Positions 33,943 to 42,445 of a stretch of DNA of 64,000 nt are shown piece by piece. Under the pieces are notes generated by a model, which was not told the origin of the DNA, did no database searches, and was given only the letters and a program-made list of their open reading frames with translations. The DNA lies in NCBI RefSeq assembly GCF_020037125.1, contig NZ_JAIQDG010000034.1, forward strand, positions 53,116 through 117,115, written 5' to 3'. A program made the translations under genes and the position numbers. The first letter of the stretch is position 1. Every line of letters starts with the position of its first letter. This DNA comes from Myxococcus sp. RHSTA-1-4 (GTDB lineage: Bacteria; Myxococcota; Myxococcia; Myxococcales; Myxococcaceae).

Positions 33943-34743
33943 ATGGACCCGCGGAAGACAGCGCCCTTCGACCTGGGCACGGGCGAGGACGCGTGTTTGC
34001 TGCTGCACGGCTTCACCGGCAGCCCGTGGGACGTACGCCCGCTGGGCGAGGCCCTGGCGGCGCGGGGGATGCGCGCGGTGGCCCCCCGGCTGCCGGGGCA
34101 TGGCACCACGCCCCAGGCGCTGCTGCACGTCAACTGGCGGGACTGGCAGGCGGCGGCGGAGCACGCGCTGCACTCCCTGCGCGGCCACCGGAGCATCTTC
34201 GTCGCGGGGCTGTCCATGGGCTCGCTGCTGGCGCTGAGACTGGCGGCCCACCACGCCGGGGTGGTGCGGGCGCTGGCGCTGGTGGCCCCGGCGGTGCGCT
34301 TCCGGGGGCCGCGCATGTTCCTCATCCGGCAGCTGGCGCGCACCCCGCTGCTGGAGTGGGCCCGCCCGTGGGCGGAGAAGACGGGCACGGACATCTCGGA
34401 CCCGGAGGCACTGGCCGAGGCGCCCGTCCTCCCCGCCTTCCCGGTGGCGCGGCTGAGGGACTTGTGCACCTTGCAGGACCGGGCGGCGAGGGACGCGGCG
34501 CACGTGCGGTGCCCCACGCTGGTGGCGGTGGCGGAGCAGGACCACGTGGTGGACCCGGAGGGCGGGCGGTGGCTCGCCCGGCGGCTGGCGGCGGCTCCGT
34601 CGGTGCGCTTCCTCTCCCTGCGTCACGGCTTCCACATCATCCCCCGCGACACGGCCGGTCCGCTGCTGGCGGCGGAGGTGGGGAGCTTCCTGGAGCAGTG
34701 GCGGGACGGAGGCAACCGGGACGCGCCCGCGGCCGGGGCCTGA
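33943..34743 (+). CDS. Alpha/beta hydrolase, carboxylesterase/monoacylglycerol lipase type
   Basis: 266 residues from ATG 33943 (MDPRKTAPFDLGTGEDACLL). Core motifs: LLLHGFTGSPWDVRPLGEAL (oxyanion HGFTG), APRLPGHGTTPQALLHVNWR, nucleophile elbow FVAGLSMGSLLAL, acid D in VAVAEQDHVVDPEGG and the catalytic His in LRHGFHIIPRD. This is the Est30-like group acting on short- to medium-chain esters in the cytoplasm. No signal peptide. It precedes the ABC transporter genes by 64 bp and may be transcribed with them. Confidence 0.88.
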   Translation: MDPRKTAPFDLGTGEDACLLLHGFTGSPWDVRPLGEALAARGMRAVAPRLPGHGTTPQALLHVNWRDWQAAAEHALHSLRGHRSIFVAGLSMGSLLALRLAAHHAGVVRALALVAPAVRFRGPRMFLIRQLARTPLLEWARPWAEKTGTDISDPEALAEAPVLPAFPVARLRDLCTLQDRAARDAAHVRCPTLVAVAEQDHVVDPEGGRWLARRLAAAPSVRFLSLRHGFHIIPRDTAGPLLAAEVGSFLEQWRDGGNRDAPAAGA

Positions 34744-34807
34744 GCGGAAGACGGGCGGGCGCAAAACGCGGCGGCGCGACGGGCATCCGTGTATCTGAGA
34801 CGCGCCC

Positions 34808-35524
34808 ATGCCTCCGTCCGACACCCCGCCCCTCGTCGAGCTGCGCGATGTGACCAAGGCCTATGCCGAAGGTGACACCGTGAGGGAGGTGCTCTCCGGC
34901 GTCCAGCTCTCCCTGCACCGGGGCGAGTTCGTGGTGCTGCTGGGCCGCAGCGGCTCGGGAAAATCCACGCTGCTCAACCTCATCAGCGGCATTGATGTGC
35001 CCACCCGGGGCGAGGTGCGGGTGGACGGCCGGAATCTGGGCAGCCTGAGCGAGCGCGAGCGCACGCTGCTGAGGCGCGAGCGCGTGGGCTTCATCTTCCA
35101 GGCCTTCAACCTGCTGCCCACGCTGACGGTGGAGGAGAACGTACGGCTGCCCCTGGAGCTGAACGGGCACGGCGCCGCGGAGTCCGGGGCGAAGGCGCGG
35201 GCGCTGCTGGAGCGGGTGGGACTGAGAGAGCGCGCGCGCAGCTTCCCGGACCGGCTGTCCGGCGGCGAGCAGCAGCGCGTGGCGGTGGCGCGGGCGCTGG
35301 CCCATGCCCCGCCGCTGCTGCTGGCGGACGAGCCCACGGGCAACCTGGACGAGGCCACGGGCCGGCAGGTGCTCGACCTGCTGGAGGGGCTCACCCGGCA
35401 GGGCAACGCGTGCGCGCTGGTCGTCACCCACGAGCCGGCGCTGGTGTCCCGCGCGGACCGCGTGCTGTCGATGGAGGGTGGGCGGCTGGTGGAGCGCGAG
35501 CACGCGCGAAGGGAGGCGCGGTGA
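34808..35524 (+). CDS. ABC transporter ATP-binding protein, LolD/MacB type
   Basis: 238 residues from ATG 34808. Walker A GRSGSGKSTLLNL, Q-loop FIFQAFNLLPTLTVEENV, signature LSGGEQQRVAVARAL, Walker B LLLADEPTGNLDEATG and H-switch LVVTHEPAL are all intact. It is the MacB/LolD subfamily that powers FtsX-type permeases. The last 4 bp (GTGA) overlap the permease start, so the two are co-translated. Confidence 0.95.
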   Translation: MPPSDTPPLVELRDVTKAYAEGDTVREVLSGVQLSLHRGEFVVLLGRSGSGKSTLLNLISGIDVPTRGEVRVDGRNLGSLSERERTLLRRERVGFIFQAFNLLPTLTVEENVRLPLELNGHGAAESGAKARALLERVGLRERARSFPDRLSGGEQQRVAVARALAHAPPLLLADEPTGNLDEATGRQVLDLLEGLTRQGNACALVVTHEPALVSRADRVLSMEGGRLVEREHARREAR

Positions 35525-38058
35525 GGCGGCTGCTGGTCCGCTCCAGCCTGCGCCACCTGGGCGGCCACCCGTGGCTGACGGCGCTGTCGCTGCTGGGCAT
35601 CGCCCTGGGCGTGGCGGTGGTGGTGTCCATCGACCTGGCGAGCGGCAGCGCGCTACGCGCCTTCGAGCGCTCCACGGACGCGGTGGCCGGCCGCGCCACG
35701 CACCAGGTGGTGGGCGGCTCCTCGGGCCTCGACGAGCGCGTGTACCGGGACCTGCGCCTGCGCCGTGACGCGCCGGTGTCCGCGCCGGTGGTGGAGGGAC
35801 ACGTGCAGGCGGCGGTGGGCGACCGGCGCACGCTCACCGTGCTGGGCGTGGACCCGTTCGCGGAAGCGCCGTTCCGCGACTACGCGAAGGGCGAGGCCGT
35901 GGGCGACGTGGGCGCGCTGCTCACCGAGCCGGGCACGGTGCTGCTGAGCGCGCGGGCGGCCCAGTCGTTGGGCATCACCTCCGGCGGCGAGCTGCCGGTG
36001 CGGGTGGAGGGCGTGGAGAAGCGGCTGCGCGTGGCGGGGCTGCTGACGCCGTCGGACGAGGACACCGCGCGGGCGGTGGAGGCGCTGGTGCTCACGGACG
36101 TGTCCACCGCGCAGGAGGTGCTGGGGCAGGTGGGGCGGCTGACGCGCGTGGACCTGCGGATACGCGACGAGGCGGAGGCTCAGCGGCTGCAAGCGGCGCT
36201 GCCCACGGGGACGGAGCTGGTACGCGCCTCCGCGCGGGCGGGCACGGTGGAGCAGATGACGCGGGCCTTCCGCACCAACCTCACCGCGCTGTCGCTGCTG
36301 GCGCTCGTGGTGGGGATGTTCCTCATCTACAACACGATGACCTTCTCCGTGGTGCAGCGGCGTGGGCTGCTGGGGCGGCTGCGCGCGGTGGGCATCACCC
36401 GGGGCGAGCTCTTCGCGCTGGTGCTGGGCGAGGCCGCGGTGCTGGGCGCCGTGGGCACGGTGGCGGGCCTGCTGCTGGGCGTGCTGCTGGCGCGCGGGCT
36501 GGTGGGGCTCGTCACGCAGACGTTCAACGATTTGTACTTCGTGGTGAGCGTGCGGGCACTCGCGCTGGAGCCCTTCACCCTGGCCAAGGGGCTGGTGCTG
36601 GGGCTGGGCGCCACGCTGGTGGCGGCGCTGGTTCCGGCGTGGGAGGCGGCGCGCTCCGCTCCGGTGACGACGATGCGGCGCTCCACGCTGGAGGATGTGT
36701 CCCGCTCGCGCGCGCCCAGGCTGGCCGTGCTGGGGCTGGTGGTGCTGGCCGCGGGCACGGGGATGCTGACGTGGCCCACGCAGGCGCTGCTGCCGGCGTA
36801 CGGGGGCCTCTTCTCGGTGCTGCTGGGCTCGGCGCTGCTGGTGCCGTGGGTGACGGAGCGGCTGTCGTCGGTGGCGGCGCTGCCGCTGGGCAGCACCTTC
36901 GGCCTGCTGGGGCGCATGGCGGCGCGGAGCGTGCGCACCAGCCTCAGCCGCACGGCGGTGGCGCTGGCGGCGCTGATGGTGGCGGTGGCGACCACGGTGG
37001 GCGTGGGCCTCATGGTGTCCAGCTTCCGGGGCACGGTGGTGTCGTGGCTGGACACGTCGCTGCAGGCGGACGTGTTCATCTCCCCGCCCTCGCTGGTGGC
37101 GCGGCGCGGAGGCGCCACGCTGGTGCCCGGCCTGGAGGAGCGTCTGCGCTCCACGCCCGGCGTCGCGGCCAGCAGCACCCTCCGCGTGGCCTCCGCCCGC
37201 GTGGATGGCGTGCCCACGGACCTGCTGGCCATCGACTTCACCCGGACACAGGCGCGGCCCTACCGCTTCAAGGAGGGCAACCCGGAGACGGTGTGGCGCG
37301 AGCTGGAGTCCTCGCCGGACGCCCTCCTCGTCTCCGAGCCCTTCAGCTTCCACCGCCGCGTGCGCGTGGGAGACACGGTGCGGCTGACCACGGATAGAGG
37401 GCCTCACGACTTCCGCGTGGTGGGCGTGTACTTCGACTACGGCTCGGACGTGGGGACGATGCTGATGCCCCGCACCACGTATGAGCGCTGGTTCGACGAC
37501 CGGGGCGTGAGCGGTGTCGCGCTGTACGCGGCGCCCGGGCAGGACGTGGACGCGCTGGTGGCCTCGGTGCGCGAGCGGGCCGGGGACTCCCAGGCGCTGC
37601 TGGTGCGCGCCAACCGCTCGCTGCGGCAGGCGTCGCTGGAGGTGTTCGACCGCACCTTCACGATTACGCAGGTGCTCCGGCTGCTGGCCATCGGCGTGGC
37701 CTTCGTGGGCGTGCTGAGCGCGCTGATGTCGCTGCAACTGGAGCGGGCCCGCGAGCTGGCGGTGCTGCGCGCCACCGGGCTGACGCCGGGACAGCTCTGG
37801 GGACTGGTGTCGTTGCAGACGGGGTTGCTGGGACTGCTGGCGGGGCTGTTCTCCGTGCCGCTGGGCATGGCGCTGGCGTACGTGCTGGTGCACGTCATCA
37901 ACCAGCGCTCGTTCGGGTGGACGCTGCGGCTCGCGGTGTCGCCGGAGACGCTGGTGCAGGCGGTGTTGCTGGCGCTGGTGGCGTCAGCGCTGGCCGGCCT
38001 GTACCCGGCCTGGAAGATGGCGCGCGCCAACCCCGCGCTCGCGCTGCGGGAGGAATGA
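35521..38058 (+). CDS. FtsX-like ABC transporter permease, double-domain
   Basis: 845 residues from GTG 35521. Topology is helix, large periplasmic MacB_PCD domain, three helices, linker, helix, second periplasmic domain, three helices: LTALSLLGIALGVAVVVSID; ALSLLALVVGMFLIYNTMTF; GVGLMVSSFRGTVV; LRLLAIGVAFVGVLSALMSL and TGLLGLLAGLFSVPLGMALA, ending GLYPAWKMARANPALALREE, typical of FtsX. A fused 'double' permease of this kind often acts as a lone transmembrane subunit with the ATPase. It probably moves a lipid- or lipoprotein-like substrate, with the downstream AttH-like hydrolase. Confidence 0.92.
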   Translation: MRRLLVRSSLRHLGGHPWLTALSLLGIALGVAVVVSIDLASGSALRAFERSTDAVAGRATHQVVGGSSGLDERVYRDLRLRRDAPVSAPVVEGHVQAAVGDRRTLTVLGVDPFAEAPFRDYAKGEAVGDVGALLTEPGTVLLSARAAQSLGITSGGELPVRVEGVEKRLRVAGLLTPSDEDTARAVEALVLTDVSTAQEVLGQVGRLTRVDLRIRDEAEAQRLQAALPTGTELVRASARAGTVEQMTRAFRTNLTALSLLALVVGMFLIYNTMTFSVVQRRGLLGRLRAVGITRGELFALVLGEAAVLGAVGTVAGLLLGVLLARGLVGLVTQTFNDLYFVVSVRALALEPFTLAKGLVLGLGATLVAALVPAWEAARSAPVTTMRRSTLEDVSRSRAPRLAVLGLVVLAAGTGMLTWPTQALLPAYGGLFSVLLGSALLVPWVTERLSSVAALPLGSTFGLLGRMAARSVRTSLSRTAVALAALMVAVATTVGVGLMVSSFRGTVVSWLDTSLQADVFISPPSLVARRGGATLVPGLEERLRSTPGVAASSTLRVASARVDGVPTDLLAIDFTRTQARPYRFKEGNPETVWRELESSPDALLVSEPFSFHRRVRVGDTVRLTTDRGPHDFRVVGVYFDYGSDVGTMLMPRTTYERWFDDRGVSGVALYAAPGQDVDALVASVRERAGDSQALLVRANRSLRQASLEVFDRTFTITQVLRLLAIGVAFVGVLSALMSLQLERARELAVLRATGLTPGQLWGLVSLQTGLLGLLAGLFSVPLGMALAYVLVHVINQRSFGWTLRLAVSPETLVQAVLLALVASALAGLYPAWKMARANPALALREE

Positions 38059-38061
38059 GGG

Positions 38062-39279
38062 ATGAGCGGCCGAGGGCTCGTCATCGGAACGGCGGTGGTG
38101 CTGGCGGGACTGGCGGTGGCCGTGGCCATCGTCACGCACGAGTCCCGCCCGCCCGAGCTGAACCCGGGAGGCACGCTCACGGTGAGCGATGCGCTCGGCG
38201 GAGGCGGCGCGGAAGGCTACGCGCGCGCGGTGGAGCCCCGGCCCTTCCAGTTCCCCGAGGACCATGGCCCGCACCCGGAGTTCCGCACGGAGTGGTGGTA
38301 CTGGACGGGCAACCTCGAGACGGAGGACGGGCGCGCCTTCGGCTACCAGTTCACGCTGTTCCGCAGCGCGCTGGCGCCGGAGGCCCCCCAGCGGCAGTCC
38401 GCATGGGGCGCGCGGCAGGTGTACCTGGGTCACTTCACGGTGTCGGACGTGGCGGCCGGGGAGTTCCATGCCTCCGAGCGCTTCAGCCGCTCCGCGCTGG
38501 AGCTGGCCGGGGCGAGCGCACGGCCGTTCAAGGTGTGGCTGGAGGACTGGGAAGCAGCGAGCGTGGGCGAGTCCACCTGGCCCGTGCGGCTGCGCGCGGA
38601 GACGGACGAGGTGGCGCTGGAATTGCTGCTGGAGCCGGGCAAGCCGCCGGTGCTCCAGGGCGACCGGGGCCTGAGCCAGAAGGGGCCGGAGCGGGGCAAC
38701 GCGTCCTATTACTACTCGATGACACGGATGCCCTCGCGGGGCACGGTGCGGGTGGAGGGGCGGACGTACGCGGTGAAGGGCGAGAGCTGGATGGACCGCG
38801 AGTGGAGCACCAGCGCGCTCGGCGAGGACCAGGTGGGCTGGGACTGGTTCTCGCTGCAGCTCTCGGACGGGAGCGAGCTGATGTACTACCAGCTCCGCCG
38901 GAAGGACGGCTCGGCGGACCGGTTCAGCTCGGGCACGTGGGTGCCCTCGGCCGGTGCGGAGTCCAGCGCGCCGGTGAGGGTGTCCCGCGAGGACATACAG
39001 CTCACCGTGCTGGACACGTGGAAGAGTCCGCGCAGTGGTGGCGTGTACCCGTCACGCTGGCGGCTGCGTGTGGAGAAGTTGGGGCTGGACCTCACGGTGA
39101 CGCCGAGGCTGGCGGACCAGGAGCTGCCGGTGAGCGTCGTCTACTGGGAGGGCTCGGTGGGCCTGGAGGGCACGCGCGAGGGGGAGCCGCTGACGGGCCA
39201 GGGCTACGTGGAGCTGACGGGATACGCGGACACGCGCCCCCGACCCCAGGGCCGGAGAGCTTCGGATAGCGGACGGTAG
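38062..39279 (+). CDS. AttH/CrtC-like secreted hydrolase (COG5621 type)
   Basis: 405 residues from ATG 38062, only 3 bp after the permease stop. Starts with one membrane/signal helix GLVIGTAVVLAGLAVAVAIV. The lipocalin-like core has FPEDHGPHPEFRTEWWYWTG, GYQFTLFRSALAPE, YYYSMTRMPSRGTVRV, WMDREWSTSALGEDQVGWDW and YWEGSVGLEG near the end. These match the AttH/hydroxyneurosporene-synthase-like family, members of which are found encoded after LolD/FtsX genes as here. The enzymatic role is not proved; it may process the exported molecule. Confidence 0.88.
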   Translation: MSGRGLVIGTAVVLAGLAVAVAIVTHESRPPELNPGGTLTVSDALGGGGAEGYARAVEPRPFQFPEDHGPHPEFRTEWWYWTGNLETEDGRAFGYQFTLFRSALAPEAPQRQSAWGARQVYLGHFTVSDVAAGEFHASERFSRSALELAGASARPFKVWLEDWEAASVGESTWPVRLRAETDEVALELLLEPGKPPVLQGDRGLSQKGPERGNASYYYSMTRMPSRGTVRVEGRTYAVKGESWMDREWSTSALGEDQVGWDWFSLQLSDGSELMYYQLRRKDGSADRFSSGTWVPSAGAESSAPVRVSREDIQLTVLDTWKSPRSGGVYPSRWRLRVEKLGLDLTVTPRLADQELPVSVVYWEGSVGLEGTREGEPLTGQGYVELTGYADTRPRPQGRRASDSGR

Positions 39280-39353
39280 ACGGACCGGCCACGCCATGAC
39301 GCATGACGGCGGGCCCATGAGCCAGCCCGGTTGCGGGGGCGTGGGTGGAGCGC

Positions 39354-39362
39354 TGCTATGCT
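39354..39362 (+). promoter_or_regulatory. Putative extended -10 promoter element
   Basis: TGC-TATGCT, an extended -10 (TG-N-TATGCT), about 25 bp before ATG 39387. A TTGCGG at 39331 is spaced 20 bp away, too far for a standard -35, so the TG may compensate. Confidence 0.35.
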
Positions 39363-39386
39363 TTGGCTTCCACACGGGGGGAAGTC

Positions 39387-40232
39387 ATGAGTGATACGGC
39401 CAATCCAGGAGCGCAGTCCGTCACCACGAGCACCTCGACGTCCGCCGCCCACGGCGCCGTCATGAAGCCCATCCCGCTCGCGGTGAACAACCGGCTGGTG
39501 GTGCTCACCGCGGCCCTGCCGCTGCTCACCTTCATGGCGGCGTGGTTCGTGGCGCCGGGCTGGAGCTACGTCGCGACGTCCGTCGTGCTGGTGGCCTTCC
39601 TGCTCGTGCTGGGGCAGACCATCTCCGGGACGCCCTTCGGCGTGCTCATCAACGAGCGCAACCTGATGAGCCTGTCACGCTTCCAGGCGGTGCTCTGGAC
39701 CATCATCGTCATCGGTGGCTACCTCACCATGGTCGTCGCGCGCATCAAGGCAGGGACACCGAACGCCGTCGACGTCGGCATTCCCCAGGAGCTGTGGCTG
39801 ACGATGGGCATCTCCTCGACGTCGCTGCTGGGCACGCCGCTGCTGCTCGGCGGCAAGCGCCAGCGTCAGCCGGACGCCAAGATGATGAAGAGCACGGCGG
39901 ACCAGCTCTCGGAGGACCAGCAGGCCATCGACTCGCAGCGCCAGGGCGTCCTCTACGCCAACGAGAGCATCCACGACGCGCGCGTCTCGGACATCTTCCA
40001 GGGTGACGAGGTCGGCAACACCGCGCACGTCGACCTGGCCAAGGTGCAGATGTTCTATTTCACCGCCATCGCCGCGGTGAGCTACTTCATGGACGTCACC
40101 ATGGCGGTGCTGCGCGGGGACACCGCCGGGCTGCCCGCCCTGTCCCAGGGCTTCGTCGCGCTGCTGGCCATCAGCCACGGTGGCTACCTGGTGAGCAAGA
40201 GCACGGACCACTCCAACTCGAAGCCGGGGTAG
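39387..40232 (+). CDS. Membrane protein of unknown function, four helices
   Basis: 281 residues from ATG 39387, with GGGGGGAAG upstream. After a Ser/Thr-rich N-terminus, helices: LVVLTAALPLLTFMAAWFVA, SYVATSVVLVAFLLVLGQTI, FQAVLWTIIVIGGYLTMVVA and LAKVQMFYFTAIAAVSYFMD with a final LSQGFVALLAISHGGYLVSK. A soluble charged part sits between (KMMKSTADQLSEDQQAIDSQ). I do not recognise a family. Confidence 0.75.
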   Translation: MSDTANPGAQSVTTSTSTSAAHGAVMKPIPLAVNNRLVVLTAALPLLTFMAAWFVAPGWSYVATSVVLVAFLLVLGQTISGTPFGVLINERNLMSLSRFQAVLWTIIVIGGYLTMVVARIKAGTPNAVDVGIPQELWLTMGISSTSLLGTPLLLGGKRQRQPDAKMMKSTADQLSEDQQAIDSQRQGVLYANESIHDARVSDIFQGDEVGNTAHVDLAKVQMFYFTAIAAVSYFMDVTMAVLRGDTAGLPALSQGFVALLAISHGGYLVSKSTDHSNSKPG

Positions 40233-40280
40233 GCACGCCGGCCGTATACTCCCGCCCCGCGCACCCTCGGCGGAGCCGGG

Positions 40281-41147
40281 GTGGGAGGACGGAGGACCGA
40301 GTTGCCCAGACCCCTGGTGGACGTGGACGCGGTGCCCGCCTCCGCCTTCTGCCTCACCGACGACCCGGCGGCCTTCTCCTCCGGCTGGCACACCCACCGC
40401 CGGCACCAGCTCCTCTATGCCGCGCGCGGTGCGCTCCACCTGGAGGTGGCCCACGCGCAGTGGCTGCTCCCTCCCCAGCGTGCCGCGTGGCTGGCCGGAG
40501 GCACGCGCCACCGCGTGAGCGCCACGCAGCCCGTCACCCTCTGCACCGTGTACCTGGAGCCCTCCCACGTCCCCGTCGCGCCGGAGGGCGAGTGCCGCGT
40601 CTTCGTCCTGCCGCCCCTCGCGCGGGAGATGCTCCTCTACTCCACCCGCTGGGGCCCGGAGCGCGCGCCGCGTGACAGGGTGGCGGAGAGCTTCTTCTCC
40701 GCCCTCGCCCACCTGCTCGCGGAGTGGGCCGCGGAGCCTCGCGAGTGGAAGCTGCCTCGCGCCCGCACGCCGGAGCTGGAACGCGCCATGACGTACACGC
40801 TCACCCGGCTCGCGGGCCCCGTCACGCTCGCGGGCGCGGCGAAGGCGGCGGGACTGTCCCAGCGCACCCTCTCGCGCCGCTTCGAGGAGGAAGCCGGCAC
40901 CTCCTGGCGCCGCTTCCTGCACGACGCCCGCATGCTGCGCGCCATGGAGCTGCTGGCCGAGGACGGCGCCCGCGTCACCCAGACGGCCTACGCGGTGGGC
41001 TTCGAGAGCCTCGCCGCCTTCACCCACGCCTTCACCAGCTTCACCGGCGAGCGCCCCCGCGACTTCCGCCAGCGCATCACCCGGGGCGAGACACCGCCGC
41101 CCCGGGCCACCCGCACTCCCACTACCCGCCGCAGGCGAGCTGGTTGA
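40281..41147 (+). CDS. AraC family transcriptional regulator with cupin sensor domain
   Basis: 288 residues from GTG 40281; a TTG at 40302 is an alternative. N-terminal cupin: SSGWHTHRRHQLLYAARGAL and QWLLPPQRAAWLAGGTRHRV, with metal-site-like His residues in HTHRRH. C-terminal AraC double HTH: LAGPVTLAGAAKAAGLSQRT, LSRRFEEEAGTSWRRFLHDA, and VTQTAYAVGFESLAAFTHAF, SFTGERPRDFRQR. The extra Arg/Thr-rich tail (TRTPTTRRRRAG) is encoded across the end of the convergent MBL-fold gene, overlapping it by 26 bp. Confidence 0.9.
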   Translation: MGGRRTELPRPLVDVDAVPASAFCLTDDPAAFSSGWHTHRRHQLLYAARGALHLEVAHAQWLLPPQRAAWLAGGTRHRVSATQPVTLCTVYLEPSHVPVAPEGECRVFVLPPLAREMLLYSTRWGPERAPRDRVAESFFSALAHLLAEWAAEPREWKLPRARTPELERAMTYTLTRLAGPVTLAGAAKAAGLSQRTLSRRFEEEAGTSWRRFLHDARMLRAMELLAEDGARVTQTAYAVGFESLAAFTHAFTSFTGERPRDFRQRITRGETPPPRATRTPTTRRRRAG

Positions 41148-42087
41148 CCAGCCCGTACACCCCGTACCCCACCATGTACGGCAGCGCGTAGTCCGGGAAG
41201 GCCGCCGCCGCGCGCTTCTGCAGCTCCGCGTGATGCGGCGCCGCCGCGTCACCGCACAGCTCCGCCTTGCGGCTCCCCAGCTCCGCCGCGTAGGCGTTCA
41301 CCAGCGCCACCATGCCGTCCAGGTACTGCTTCTGCGCGGTGATGGCGTCCGTCACCGGCGCGGCCTCGCCCCGTCCGCCGTACACCGTGGCCTCCGGCCA
41401 CGCGGCCAGCTCGTCCACCGCCGCCTTCCACGCCTCCACGTCCGGCACCACCTTGCCGTCGCGAAGGCCCCCCTCCAGCCACGCGTGCGTCTTGTGGTGC
41501 ACCAGGTCTCCCACGATGAGCGCCTTGCGGCCCGGCACGTACGCCACCGTCTGCGTCGTGGTGACACCCGGGTGCTTCAGCTCGGTCAGCTCCACCCTCG
41601 CGTCCCCCTCCAGCGGCAGCGCGTACGTGCCGCGGAAGGTGACGTCCACCGTGGCCTGCGCGGGGTACGTCTCCTCGGTGAACATCTTCGCCACGTTCAC
41701 CCAGAAGTACTTCTTGTACGCGTGCACGGCGGGGATGGCCGCGGCGGTGGCCTCGCTCGCCACCACCTTCGCGCCCTCGCGCTGGAACACGCCCACGCCG
41801 TTGAACTTGTCCGGGTTCGGGTGCGTGACGACCACGTAGCGGATGGGGTTGCCCGTCTTCGCACGGATGGCGGCGAGCACCTTCCGGGCCTCGGCCTCGG
41901 TGAACTGCGCGTCGAAGACCACCACCTCCGCGCCCGTGTCATAGAAGAACGAGTGCGTGTCGAACCCGTTCGCGTCGCTCGTGTAGCGGGCCACGTCCGC
42001 GTCCACCAGGTTCGCCTTCGAACCCGCGCACCCCACCGCCAGCACCGCGCACAGCGACACCACCCACCGCCTCATCGTGAAAGACAT
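41122..42087 (-). CDS. Metallo-beta-lactamase-fold lipoprotein with altered metal site
   Basis: 321 residues from ATG 42087. MSFTMRRWVVSLCAVLAVGC20 is a lipoprotein signal (L-A-V-G-C). The MBL fold is seen in FFYDTGAEVVVFDAQFTEAE, RYVVVTHPNPDKFNGVGVFQ, LTELKHPGVTTTQTVAYV and GRKALIVGDLVHHKTHAWLE. The usual H-x-H-x-D-H is H89-P-N91-P-D93-K94, so second His becomes Asn and the last His becomes Lys. Metal binding may be altered or lost. Its role is unknown; a link to the convergent AraC gene is suggested only by position. Confidence 0.85.
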   Translation of the reverse strand: MSFTMRRWVVSLCAVLAVGCAGSKANLVDADVARYTSDANGFDTHSFFYDTGAEVVVFDAQFTEAEARKVLAAIRAKTGNPIRYVVVTHPNPDKFNGVGVFQREGAKVVASEATAAAIPAVHAYKKYFWVNVAKMFTEETYPAQATVDVTFRGTYALPLEGDARVELTELKHPGVTTTQTVAYVPGRKALIVGDLVHHKTHAWLEGGLRDGKVVPDVEAWKAAVDELAAWPEATVYGGRGEAAPVTDAITAQKQYLDGMVALVNAYAAELGSRKAELCGDAAAPHHAELQKRAAAAFPDYALPYMVGYGVYGLVNQLACGG

Positions 42088-42369
42088 GTCCGTCCTCGTG
42101 TCTGGAAGAGCCGGGGCCTCATGTCCCGGCGAGCGAGGCGGAAGATGCCGTTCCGCGCTCTGGCGCGCTTGCGCGCATCCGCCGTGAATTTGCTCCCATC
42201 CGCCAATGCCTTCCGGGCCTCGCTGTCAGGACCGGCGCCGGACGGACGCACCGCTCGCCTCCACGGGACTGGCACCGTGTTTCCCCGCATGGGGAACGCG
42301 GCACCCCACGCCACTCCTTCGCGCTTCCCTCCGCGTGGCACCGCGTGGCGCTCGCGCCCCGGCAAGCCC
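42088..42369. other. Intergenic region upstream of sigma-54 promoter
   Basis: About 280 bp between divergent genes, without a coding sequence. A partial -24/-12-like site TGGCAC-CGTGT-TTCC lies at 42270-42284, exactly 100 bp before the good sigma-54 promoter, but its -12 box lacks the GC. Other parts could hold the enhancer-binding activator site and the promoter of the MBL-fold gene; I see no clear repeat. Confidence 0.45.
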
Positions 42370-42384
42370 TGGCACCCCGCTTGC
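42370..42384 (+). promoter_or_regulatory. Sigma-54 promoter (-24/-12)
   Basis: TGGCAC-CCCGC-TTGC, preceded by C. This matches the YTGGCAC-N5-TTGC consensus exactly with 10 bp between the GG and the GC. Transcription should start near 42396, about 50 nt before the ATG at 42446. Myxobacteria use many enhancer-binding proteins with sigma-54, so the downstream gene is probably under tight activator control. Confidence 0.75.
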
Positions 42385-42445
42385 CTCTGGGCTCAGGGAC
42401 CAGGAGTGGAACGTCCGCCGGAGGACGTTGGAGGCAGACCCGGGT

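Noticed and set aside
42270..42284. Second sigma-54 promoter TGGCAC-CGTGT-TTCC
   Set aside because: The -12 element lacks the essential GC, so it is mentioned only as a weak look-alike.
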